Assembly: GCA_030040175.1 (NCBI GenBank)
Contig: JASHUF010000111.1
Span: 1 to 12,518 of the forward strand
Length of the DNA: 12,518 nt
Reading direction: 5' to 3'
Source: Acidobacteriaceae bacterium
GTDB taxonomy: Bacteria > Acidobacteriota > Terriglobia > Terriglobales > Acidobacteriaceae
Position 1 is the first letter of the stretch. Every line of letters begins with the position of its first letter. Below, piece by piece: positions 6,720 to 12,518 of this stretch. The position numbers and the translations under genes were made by a program. A model generated the notes under the pieces. That model was not told the DNA's origin. It saw nothing but the letters and a program-made list of their open reading frames with translations, and did not search any database.

Positions 6720-6911
6720 TCAGATTGCCTTCAGCAGGCGGGCGGGGAGAAAGAGGATGGCCGCCACCAGCTCGAGCGCACCGCCCACGGCGATGCCCAC
6801 GATGCGGAACGGCAACAGGACCAGCCAGACCAGCGGATAAAGAGCCAGGGCCGCGAGCGCCAGCGGCCAGCAGAGCACCAGAAGAATGCACCAGAGCAGA
6901 AACTTGACCAT
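6720..6911 (-). CDS. Small two-helix membrane protein of unknown function
   Basis: This 63-aa protein is almost entirely hydrophobic. A first membrane helix covers about residues 4-30 (leucine/alanine-rich), a second about 33-57 (VGIAVGGALELVAAILFL), and a short basic tail follows (PARLLKAI). The ATG at 6911 puts the first helix right at the N-terminus (MVKFLLW). Upstream in-frame starts at 6944 and 6977 would add an arginine-rich stretch and cannot be excluded, since no start has a good Shine-Dalgarno. It stands alone, divergent from the gene to its right. I do not recognise the family. Confidence 0.6.
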   Translation of the reverse strand: MVKFLLWCILLVLCWPLALAALALYPLVWLVLLPFRIVGIAVGGALELVAAILFLPARLLKAI

Positions 6912-7080
6912 AGGCGCGAGCCGCCCGCGACGGCGGCCATCCATCCGTACGCAACTGGCGGCGAAAAGTTCCCCCACAGTAGGCCTTAGCTGACAGTACC
7001 CAAAGAGTGTGATTGCTGCGATTTCCCGAGTTCTCCTAGAGTGGCTTCATTCACCAGCTTGCGCATCGGCTGTTGACGGT

Positions 7081-7512
7081 ATGAACGAGAGCAGGAACAT
7101 CGACATAGAAGACCTCCGGCGGTCGCCCTGGGAGAAGGTCTGCGGCCGCATGGATGTTCTTTTCGGCTGGCTGCGCAAGCGGGGCTGGCGGGAGGCGGAG
7201 GCCGAGGTCATCGGGTGTGTAGCTACCAATCCCTTGAGGTATCAATCCAAGCAAGAACCGTGGATCGGCGGATACGCGGTGACATTCGCTTACAGGGTGG
7301 ATGGGAGGGATTACGAGGGGACGACGATCTCGCCGGAAAAGGTCGAGGCGGGTGAAAAGATGACGATCCGCTATAACCCCAGGCATCCTGCACAAAACAA
7401 TTCTTTCGACTCTGAAACCGATTGGGCGGAGCCGGCGGCGAAGTTGGAAGAGGTTCTCGTATTGTGCCTTTTACTGTTTGCCGTAGTTGTGTATTTCGTC
7501 GCCGGGCGCTAG
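7081..7512 (+). CDS. DUF3592-like membrane-anchored protein
   Basis: This protein of about 143 aa has a small beta-rich domain in which VTFAYRVDGRDYEG and VEAGEKMTIRYNPRHPAQNNSF resemble the DUF3592 pattern (strand, X-Y-x-v-x-G-x-x-Y, then a Y-x-P-x-x-P turn). One C-terminal membrane helix follows (VLVLCLLLFAVVVYFVAG). Family members often also have an N-terminal helix, which is absent here. The start is uncertain. ATG 7081 has no Shine-Dalgarno. ATG 7150 (MDVLFGWLRKRGW) has GGAGAAGG about 11 nt upstream and begins where the conserved part begins. A GTG at 7009 is also in frame. It ends 36 bp from the convergent mmcQ-like gene. Function unknown. Confidence 0.6.
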   Translation: MNESRNIDIEDLRRSPWEKVCGRMDVLFGWLRKRGWREAEAEVIGCVATNPLRYQSKQEPWIGGYAVTFAYRVDGRDYEGTTISPEKVEAGEKMTIRYNPRHPAQNNSFDSETDWAEPAAKLEEVLVLCLLLFAVVVYFVAGR

Positions 7513-7548
7513 CGGAATGCCGCAGCAAATCCGTTCGTTCTTCGCGGC

Positions 7549-8013
7549 TCAGGAACTCTTTTGCGGTCTGCGTTGACGCGGCCCGGGTTTGGCCCGCGCA
7601 GAGGCCCGCATCTTCCGGCCGCGCATCACGCGGGCGCGCTCCTTTTCCTGCATGCCGAGAACGGCTCTTGTGCGCGGCGGAAGCTTGGCCAGTACGAGAT
7701 CGTAGGCGCGGCGGAGCTCGTCCTCAATCTGGCGCGGACGCAGGGCGTCCCAGCGCTCGAGCGTGACCCAGTGCGCCTTGGCAAGCTACGGCGCGGGGAT
7801 GATACCTTCCACCTCCAGCAGTTCATGGAACCGCTCCGCGCCCGCATGAAACCAGAGCACACCGGTCCCGGTGCCATCGAGGTCGGTCATGGCGAACATC
7901 TTTCCGCCGAGGTCGCGGTCGCCCGCCCAATAGACCAGATGGTGGCCCCAGTTGACCGTCTCTGCCACATGCGGGAAGGCCATGCAGATGGTGCGGATGC
8001 GTTCATTGTCCAT
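7549..8013 (-). pseudogene. MmcQ/YjbR-family gene with an in-frame amber codon
   Basis: The frame from ATG 8013 to TGA 7549 encodes 154 codons of an MmcQ/YjbR-like protein (small CyaY-like fold, often labelled DNA-binding). It starts MDNERIRTICMAFPHVAETVNWG and contains the core GGKMFAMTDLDG and VLWFHAGAERFHELL. Codon 76 is TAG (7788-7786). The same frame then continues with clear family sequence (LAKAHWVTLERWDAL, then DELRRAYDLVLAKLP) to a basic tail. The interrupted site reads IIPAP-stop-LAKAHWV, where relatives have tyrosine, so TAC or TAT to TAG is the simplest change. The start overlaps the end of the adenosine-deaminase-like gene by 11 nt and has GGGAG upstream, suggesting translational coupling. 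The change could be a recent nonsense mutation or a sequence error. A functional 75-aa product is less likely. Confidence 0.85.
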
Positions 8014-9646
8014 GCAGGAGGCTCCCGAATGTGACGGCCTGAAATCTCGCTTCAAAGGCCGTGAAGCGCCGCTCGAGCTCCCATTGCGCCGCGGCTTTCT
8101 GGCTCGAAGCGAGAAATGCCTTGCACGCCGGCGGGGGATCCTCACCGCCGGGAGCCTGGCCGCGGCAGGCGCTCAGGGGCGTTGAAAAGTTGTCCGGCGC
8201 AGCCCACAGGCTCTCGCCGGGAAGAAAGGCGTGTTCCATGCCGGTGCGCGCCAGTTGCTTCAGGTCGCGGTAGGTAAGGTTGTAGTCGAGCGCGGCGCGC
8301 ACGTACTCGTGGGTAAGATCGATGCGGCTCACGCCTTCGTCGTCAGTGGAGAGCGCGACGGGCACGTGTGCCGAGCGATAAACAGGAAAGGGATGGCGAT
8401 CGCCGGAGACGCCGAGGATGCCTTCATTGGAGCTGAGGTTGATCTCGATCATGATGTGCCGGCCGGCGAGCTCCTGGAGCAGCCCGCGCGCGTCGTCTTC
8501 GTCCATCACGTCCACGCCGTGGCCGATGCGCTCGGCATGGCCCAGCTCCGCAGCCTGGCGGATGTGGAAGCGGAGCCCCTCGGGCGGCACGAGACCTTCG
8601 GCGAGCTCGCCCGCGTGCAGCGAGATGTGAACCTGCGGGTAAACGGAGTGGAGATAGTCCAGCATCTTCATGTGCAGCGTGTAATCGCGCATGGAAATGA
8701 AGCCGTCCTCCGGCATCACGAAGTTGATGCCCACCCAGGTTGAGTCGTGCGCGTTCATGCTTGCGGCGACGGTTTCAAAGCCCAGGAGCGCCTGCGCGAA
8801 GACCTGCTCCGGTGAGAAGCCGCGAAGAACCTGGTAAAGATAGCGGATTTCCACCTGGCATGCGGGCGCGGCTTGCGGCGTGCCGCAGCGCTCAAGCTGC
8901 TTGCGCCGGGTTTCCGCGTCCAGCACTTCCTTGCGGTCGGCCGCGACCTCGTCGCGCAGGCCGCGGCTGAGCAGTTGCTGGCGGAAGCGCGCGAAGGCCT
9001 GGGGATCGGCGGCGGCAAGCTGCGCGTTCCAACCCAGGTCGTGGGCAATCTGCGCAGCGTGGGTGAACACGGGTGTGTGCATCAGCTCAAGGTACTGCTG
9101 GTTCTGCGCGGCCGAGCGGCCGGCGATCTCATCGACCCACTCGCCGAGATGGCTGCCGCTGAGGCCCGCGAAGCGGTCGAAGGCGCTGAAGAACTGGTCG
9201 TGCTCGCTCCAGCCGCCGGGGGTGGGAGCGAAGCTGCGCACGGAAAACGAGTCGATCAGTTTGTCGTAAAGCGCCTGGTTGGCGGGCGTGATGTTGCCGG
9301 AGAGGGCTTTGGCGGGGATCAATTTCCCGGTGCAGGGAGGCTTGACGAAACTGAGCGCAACCGAATCGACGCAAAGACCGTCTTCGCCGGCGTCGCGGAT
9401 AAAAGTCTCCGCATAGACGGCGCCGGAGAGATGCACGTGGAGATCGGCGCCCTTGGGAAAATCGGCGAGGAAGGCGCGCAGCGCTTCCGGGCCCTGGTGG
9501 AGATTGGCTTCGTAAATGAGCGCAGTGCGCAGCTCGGCGCGGGTGGGCGGCGGATCAGTGTTTTGCCGGTGCGCGCAGCCGCCAAGCGCGGCCACCGCAG
9601 CGAGAGCCAACCCGCGACGTGCGAAAGAGAAGGAAAGCCGGCGCAT
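8003..9646 (-). CDS. Adenosine-deaminase-like lipoprotein (exported amidohydrolase)
   Basis: This is a 547-aa member of the adenosine/AMP deaminase branch of the amidohydrolase superfamily. The ATG at 9646 has GGGAGG 5 nt upstream. It starts a lipoprotein signal (MRRLSFSFARRGLALAAVAALGGC) with lipid cysteine C24, so the enzyme should be anchored facing the periplasm or outside. Zinc and catalytic motifs are complete: DLHVHLSG (H70, H72), LHAGE (H344, E347), IGHGVDV (H376) and LSTDDEG (D435, D436), plus EINLSSNEGILG. It is longer than cytosolic ADA (about 340 aa) because of an extra region between the HxH motif and the core (about 85-300). This resembles the secreted ADGF-like forms. The likely reaction is deamination of an exogenous purine nucleoside, but the substrate is not proven. 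The frame continues upstream to 9895 only because it crosses the tRNA antisense. Confidence 0.88.
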   Translation of the reverse strand: MRRLSFSFARRGLALAAVAALGGCAHRQNTDPPPTRAELRTALIYEANLHQGPEALRAFLADFPKGADLHVHLSGAVYAETFIRDAGEDGLCVDSVALSFVKPPCTGKLIPAKALSGNITPANQALYDKLIDSFSVRSFAPTPGGWSEHDQFFSAFDRFAGLSGSHLGEWVDEIAGRSAAQNQQYLELMHTPVFTHAAQIAHDLGWNAQLAAADPQAFARFRQQLLSRGLRDEVAADRKEVLDAETRRKQLERCGTPQAAPACQVEIRYLYQVLRGFSPEQVFAQALLGFETVAASMNAHDSTWVGINFVMPEDGFISMRDYTLHMKMLDYLHSVYPQVHISLHAGELAEGLVPPEGLRFHIRQAAELGHAERIGHGVDVMDEDDARGLLQELAGRHIMIEINLSSNEGILGVSGDRHPFPVYRSAHVPVALSTDDEGVSRIDLTHEYVRAALDYNLTYRDLKQLARTGMEHAFLPGESLWAAPDNFSTPLSACRGQAPGGEDPPPACKAFLASSQKAAAQWELERRFTAFEARFQAVTFGSLLHGQ

Positions 9647-9691
9647 GATTGCCTCCCAGTGTAGAGCACGGGTGGAGCGCACGACAGGTCC

Positions 9692-9720
9692 TGGTTGGGC
9701 TTGTCGAGGCTTGGTATACT
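9692..9720 (+). promoter_or_regulatory. Candidate promoter of tRNA-Phe
   Basis: TATACT (9715-9720) has an extended -10 TG just before it (TGG at 9712-9714). It is preceded after 17 nt by TGGTTG (9692-9697), a partial -35. Transcription would start near 9727, about 93 nt before the tRNA. The -10 and its extension are good and the -35 is weak. Confidence 0.45.
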
Positions 9721-9819
9721 GATCGAGTTGTTGCATCGTACTGTTCGTGGACCTTCCCACCTGAGCCGGCTCGGCCGGAACCCGCGCAGGAATTTGCAAC
9801 CGGATCAAGTCCGCACTGA

Positions 9820-9894
9820 GGCCAGGTAGCTCAGTGGTAGAGCGCGGCCCTGAAAAGGCCGGCGTCGGCGGTTCAATCCCGTCCCTGGCCACCA
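9820..9894 (+). tRNA. tRNA-Phe (anticodon GAA), CCA encoded
   Basis: A complete cloverleaf is present. The acceptor is GGCCAGG (9820-9826) with CCTGGCC (9884-9890). The D arm is GCTC/GAGC (9829-9843). The anticodon stem CGGCC/GGCCG (9845-9861) has loop CTGAAAA, giving anticodon GAA. The variable loop is GCGTC, and the T arm GGCGG/CCGTC has loop TTCAATC. Discriminator A is followed by an encoded CCA at 9892-9894. Confidence 0.97.
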
Positions 9895-9962
9895 CATCCT
9901 AAACAACTTAGCGGAAACTACAAACGAGAGATTTAAGCCGCGGGAACAATTGGGGAACATCC

Positions 9963-10181
9963 TCAAGCGGCGTGTTCCTCTTTCCCATTTCCTTGCTCCA
10001 TCAATTTCCAGATTTCACGCGCTGTGCTTCCGGTGCGAGCGCTGTGCTTGCGACCTACCTTGGCATAGCGTTCGGTCCCCGCGAACTGCCATTTTTCAGC
10101 AAGCTCTTTAGTGGTGCCGAAAGCTGGCGGAAATTGTGCGCGGGCTTTACGGCATTTTCTGAGTTACTGTGTCCTTTTCAT
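9963..10181 (-). pseudogene. Possible decayed small gene, unknown family
   Basis: On the minus strand an ATG at 10181, preceded by AGGA, opens M-K-R-T-Q and meets TAA at 10166-10164. The same frame then stays open for 66 codons to TGA at 9963. The residues look like a real soluble protein, for example TTKELAEKWQFAG, ERYAKVGRKHSARTG and AREIWKLMEQ, with many K, E and R. There is no other start codon after the TAA, so the frame is either broken or the C-terminal remnant of a larger gene. I do not recognise the family. Its place next to a tRNA makes a mobile-element origin plausible but unproven. Confidence 0.35.
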
Positions 10182-10260
10182 TTCCTCGTAAGGTCGCCGC
10201 TCCCTGTTGGTCGCGTCGACTCTGCCTTCCGTCTTCGGGATACAGCTACTCAGAAAATGC
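10152..10260. repeat. 23-bp inverted repeat, 63-nt spacer
   Basis: Positions 10152-10174 and the reverse complement of 10238-10260 match at 20 of 23 bases, beginning with 13 identical bases (GCATTTTCTGAGT). The spacer is 63 nt. A match of this length is unlikely by chance in a region this small. The left arm overlaps the TAA that breaks the small reading frame. Confidence 0.75.
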
Positions 10261-10309
10261 GCTAGCCCTTGAGGGATGGCCTATTCAAACTGACCCACTA
10301 CCGTTTGCT

Positions 10310-12518
10310 TCAACGACCAAAACTGTAACGCAGGGTGAATCGCGCCTGAATCGGTTCGACGGGATGCATCACCCTTGTGAATGCCGCGTTGGCATATACA
10401 ACGCTCGCAACCTGCTCCTGCCCAGCTAACGTGATTGGCGGAGTTGCCGGCAGACCCAGCCCGGCTGCGGGAGTGATTTGCGATACATAAGCGTAGTCTA
10501 CGTCGTGATCCCGACGGTTGAGCACATTGAGCCCTTCGCCCACGAGGCTCCAGTTCTTGTTCAATCGATACCTTGCCTGCAGGTTGACCAAAGCCGTTGA
10601 GGGCGACTTATACAGCGCGTCGGACGTCAAAGGGCGGGGCCCGAAGTAGCGCAGGCGCAGACTCGCCGAAAAGCCTTTGAAATCCTGCGCAGTGGCGCCC
10701 GCTGCGACCACCCAGCGAACCGCTTCGGGCACCTCCTTGCCGTACTGATTTTGCAGGTAACCGCTGTTCCCGTAGCTGACGGTTGCAGGTGTCACTACGC
10801 CCGTGGGCGTGGACCCGGTCGGAAGCAGCCCGAAGCAGTTGGAATTTCTTGAGCACAGCTGAGGTCCTGCTGACGTCTGGGTGTAAAACGTCGAATCGTA
10901 CGGATCGTCCTGGGCAAAAATGGCGCGGGAGTCCGCGAGGTCAGCATCGAGGACCCAATGTTCCGATGCCGTGTAGTAGTTTCCAACTTCGATGCCGTAG
11001 CGGTTGCTCGATTCAAAGGAAGGGGTCGTGCCTCCCGTGTCCCCATCCTGCAGCAGTTCGGAATTGCTGTGCAGATACCAGATCTCAACCGTGCTTTGCA
11101 GATGCGGGACGGCCACAGTGCGCACGCCGGCTTCCGCACCTTTGGTTTGGACCAGGAAGGGGATTTTGATGGGGTTCGGCGTGTTGTAGTACGGGTAGTC
11201 CGGCGAAACCGGTTCGTACAGTTGGGTTGAACCACGCACATCGTTGGTGTGGTAACTGAATCCGCCCTGCACATAGAACTCCGTATCCTTCCACGGCCCG
11301 AAGATCAAACTCGCTTTGGGACTGGGCAGGAACTTGGCGATCGACTGGTGGGTATTGGGATTGAAGTTGGGCTGATAGGGATCAAAGGGGTAGTTGGGAT
11401 TGGTGGGGTTGCTAAAGCTAGTGATGATCCCTTTGCCGTAGTCGCCGCGCAGGCCCAGGACCGAGCGCAATCTTTCTGCCCACTGAATCTTGCTTGAAAC
11501 CCAGGGACTTCCAATCGTCTCCGTAAATTTGTTCAAGTCCGTGGCCGCGGGCAACACCGCGACCTGATCGAGGTTGGAACAGTCACCGTTCGAGTCGCAG
11601 TCCCCTTGATAGTTGGCGGTATAGTCGGTCTTGTCCGTACGCACCCGGTCTTCCGTCCGATAAAGTCCGTTGTGAATCCAATCGTTCCGGACTTGCATGC
11701 CGAATGTGGTTTCCACCCTGCGTCCGTGCCACTCACTGAAAATCGTATGGCGCACGTCGAACCCAGCAACCCAACGCCTGTCCTGCTGTTCGAACTGGTC
11801 ACCCTTATATGGGTCGACCAAATAATAGGTGAAGTCAGAGAACAGATTGAGATCGTAATAGAATCCGTAAGCCATGATTCTCGTCTGTGAATTTGCGCCC
11901 TGGTGATGCCACTCGCCCTGCAAGCTGTAACGATGGGAGTGACCACCGTCTTCCGGATTCAGTGCCCCGAAGAAGCCGACGACGGGAATCGCGGTATAGG
12001 GGAGCTGATCGCTTGAGTTCCATCGGGTTCCAGCGTAGCCGCGGGCCGTGATGCTGAATCCGCTTTCGTCTCCGCCATGGCTATAAGTCATAAGGCCGTT
12101 GAATTTGTAGTAATTGTCCGGATGCACCCATGGGCCGCCGTCGTGATAGGCTTCTCCCCCGTACAGCAAACTGCCTTTGGCCCACTTGCGCGAGACGCCG
12201 AAGACAAACCGCGCAAACTGGTACATTCCGCCGTCGGCCTGGACGAAGTTCCGAGGCAGTGTTTTGTAGTACACGACTTGGGCATTTCCCGCCGAACCAT
12301 AGTCCCCGACATCTGCGTAATACGGGCCTTTCTCGGCATCTACCCGCTCCACAAACTCCGCAATAACGGTGTTCATGTCTGCGTAGCCTTCGCCATGCGC
12401 GTGCGATGGCAGGTTGAGCGGCATGCCGTCGAGGAAGATGGCGATGTCCGTGCCGTGGTCGAGATTGAAGCCACGCATGAAGTATTGGTTGGCCTTGCCG
12501 CCGCCGGCGTGTTGCGTG
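10310..12518 (-). CDS. TonB-dependent outer-membrane receptor, N-terminus outside the window
   Basis: About 735 C-terminal residues are visible and the frame is open through the right edge, so the signal peptide and first part of the protein are missing. The visible part starts within the plug domain (QHAGGGKANQY, then MRGFNLDHGTDIAIFLDGMPLN), and the plug ends near GNAQVVYYKTL. A long 22-strand-type beta-barrel follows, rich in alternating aromatic residues (for example RYSLQGEWHHQG, SIRLRYFGPRPL-like strands). It ends with FTLRYSFGR, close to the aromatic C-terminal signal needed for outer-membrane insertion, with two extra residues after the Phe. An acidic loop at 11567-11602 (DCDSNGDCSNLD) resembles a calcium-binding loop and has two cysteines. 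The ATG at 12478 is internal and not the real start. The substrate cannot be told from this part. Confidence 0.9.
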   Translation of the reverse strand, partial: TQHAGGGKANQYFMRGFNLDHGTDIAIFLDGMPLNLPSHAHGEGYADMNTVIAEFVERVDAEKGPYYADVGDYGSAGNAQVVYYKTLPRNFVQADGGMYQFARFVFGVSRKWAKGSLLYGGEAYHDGGPWVHPDNYYKFNGLMTYSHGGDESGFSITARGYAGTRWNSSDQLPYTAIPVVGFFGALNPEDGGHSHRYSLQGEWHHQGANSQTRIMAYGFYYDLNLFSDFTYYLVDPYKGDQFEQQDRRWVAGFDVRHTIFSEWHGRRVETTFGMQVRNDWIHNGLYRTEDRVRTDKTDYTANYQGDCDSNGDCSNLDQVAVLPAATDLNKFTETIGSPWVSSKIQWAERLRSVLGLRGDYGKGIITSFSNPTNPNYPFDPYQPNFNPNTHQSIAKFLPSPKASLIFGPWKDTEFYVQGGFSYHTNDVRGSTQLYEPVSPDYPYYNTPNPIKIPFLVQTKGAEAGVRTVAVPHLQSTVEIWYLHSNSELLQDGDTGGTTPSFESSNRYGIEVGNYYTASEHWVLDADLADSRAIFAQDDPYDSTFYTQTSAGPQLCSRNSNCFGLLPTGSTPTGVVTPATVSYGNSGYLQNQYGKEVPEAVRWVVAAGATAQDFKGFSASLRLRYFGPRPLTSDALYKSPSTALVNLQARYRLNKNWSLVGEGLNVLNRRDHDVDYAYVSQITPAAGLGLPATPPITLAGQEQVASVVYANAAFTRVMHPVEPIQARFTLRYSFGR

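Larger units (their letters stand above)
9895..10309. other. 415-bp scar-like region downstream of tRNA-Phe
   Basis: This stretch has no intact recognisable gene and visibly lower GC than its neighbours. It holds an imperfect GGAACA/TGTTCC stem (9954-9978) just past the tRNA, a broken minus-strand reading frame (9963-10181), a 23-bp imperfect inverted repeat (10152-10260) and an IS-end-like motif (10284-10303). Taken together it looks like the remains of a mobile insertion beside a tRNA gene, a common integration site. I found no direct repeat of the tRNA 3' end inside the window. Confidence 0.5.

Noticed and set aside
7786..7788. Recoding of TAG as a sense codon throughout the genome
   Set aside because: The peroxiredoxin gene ends at its expected length with TAG, so general reassignment is unlikely.
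9872..9894. Attachment-site duplication of the tRNA 3' end
   Set aside because: No second copy of the tRNA 3' end was found in the window, so integration at this tRNA is only a possibility.
9647..9895. N-terminal extension of the deaminase frame beginning VARDGIEPPTPAFSG
   Set aside because: This is the well-known false peptide from reading a tRNA gene antisense; it covers the tRNA-Phe. The real start at 9646 has a strong ribosome binding site and a lipoprotein signal.
9972..10265. 97-codon plus-strand open frame downstream of the tRNA
   Set aside because: The opposite strand reads as a more protein-like sequence. This frame has no ribosome binding site and no familiar motif.
1..12518. CRISPR array, rRNA genes or phage structural genes
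   Set aside because: No regularly spaced repeats, rRNA sequence or phage-type proteins were seen in the window.

Overview
The window is GC-rich and tightly packed, with most genes on the minus strand. It comes from a Gram-negative bacterium, because it carries three genes linked to lipid A and envelope fatty acids (lpxI, lpxA, fabZ), a TonB-dependent receptor and a secreted lipoprotein. The use of LpxI, the fabZ-lpxA-lpxI order and the style of the receptor and of the IS200-like transposase suggest Acidobacteriota (Terriglobales/Acidobacteriaceae). This placement is inference from protein style and gene order; no database was searched.

Layout, left to right. Positions 1-13 hold the first codons of a minus-strand gene that leaves the window. 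Next come a secreted PrxQ/BCP peroxiredoxin (179-784, -) and lpxI (874-1746, -). An IS200/IS605-like (RAYT-type) transposase follows on the opposite strand (1942-2391, +). It is bracketed by two inverted 38-nt REP-like hairpins that covary with each other. Then lpxA (2539-3324, -) and fabZ (3321-3827, -) overlap by 4 nt. They have a candidate promoter and a strong hairpin in their leader. Upstream lies a GGDEF(degenerate)-EAL cyclic-di-GMP phosphodiesterase (3922-5343, -).

The middle part holds a secreted protein of unknown function whose signal peptide is built from a 12-bp minisatellite (5657-6508, -), a 63-aa membrane protein (6720-6911, -) and a DUF3592-like membrane protein (+, ending at 7512). 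An MmcQ/YjbR-family gene is broken by an in-frame TAG (7549-8013, -). It overlaps the end of an adenosine-deaminase-like lipoprotein gene (8003-9646, -).

The right part holds tRNA-Phe(GAA) (9820-9894, +) with a plausible promoter. After it comes a 415-bp lower-GC scar containing a decayed reading frame, a 23-bp inverted repeat and an IS-like end motif. The window closes with a TonB-dependent receptor that runs off the right edge (10310-12518, -).

How the genes work together: FabZ makes unsaturated acyl-ACP and shares the beta-hydroxyacyl-ACP pool with LpxA, which starts lipid A synthesis. LpxI carries out a later hydrolysis in the same pathway, so fabZ-lpxA-lpxI is a functional set. It now appears to be split by the transposase/REP cassette. 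The other genes look like ordinary envelope, signalling and housekeeping functions. The most unusual features are the covarying inverted REP pair, the in-frame amber codon in the mmcQ-like gene, and the scar next to the tRNA.
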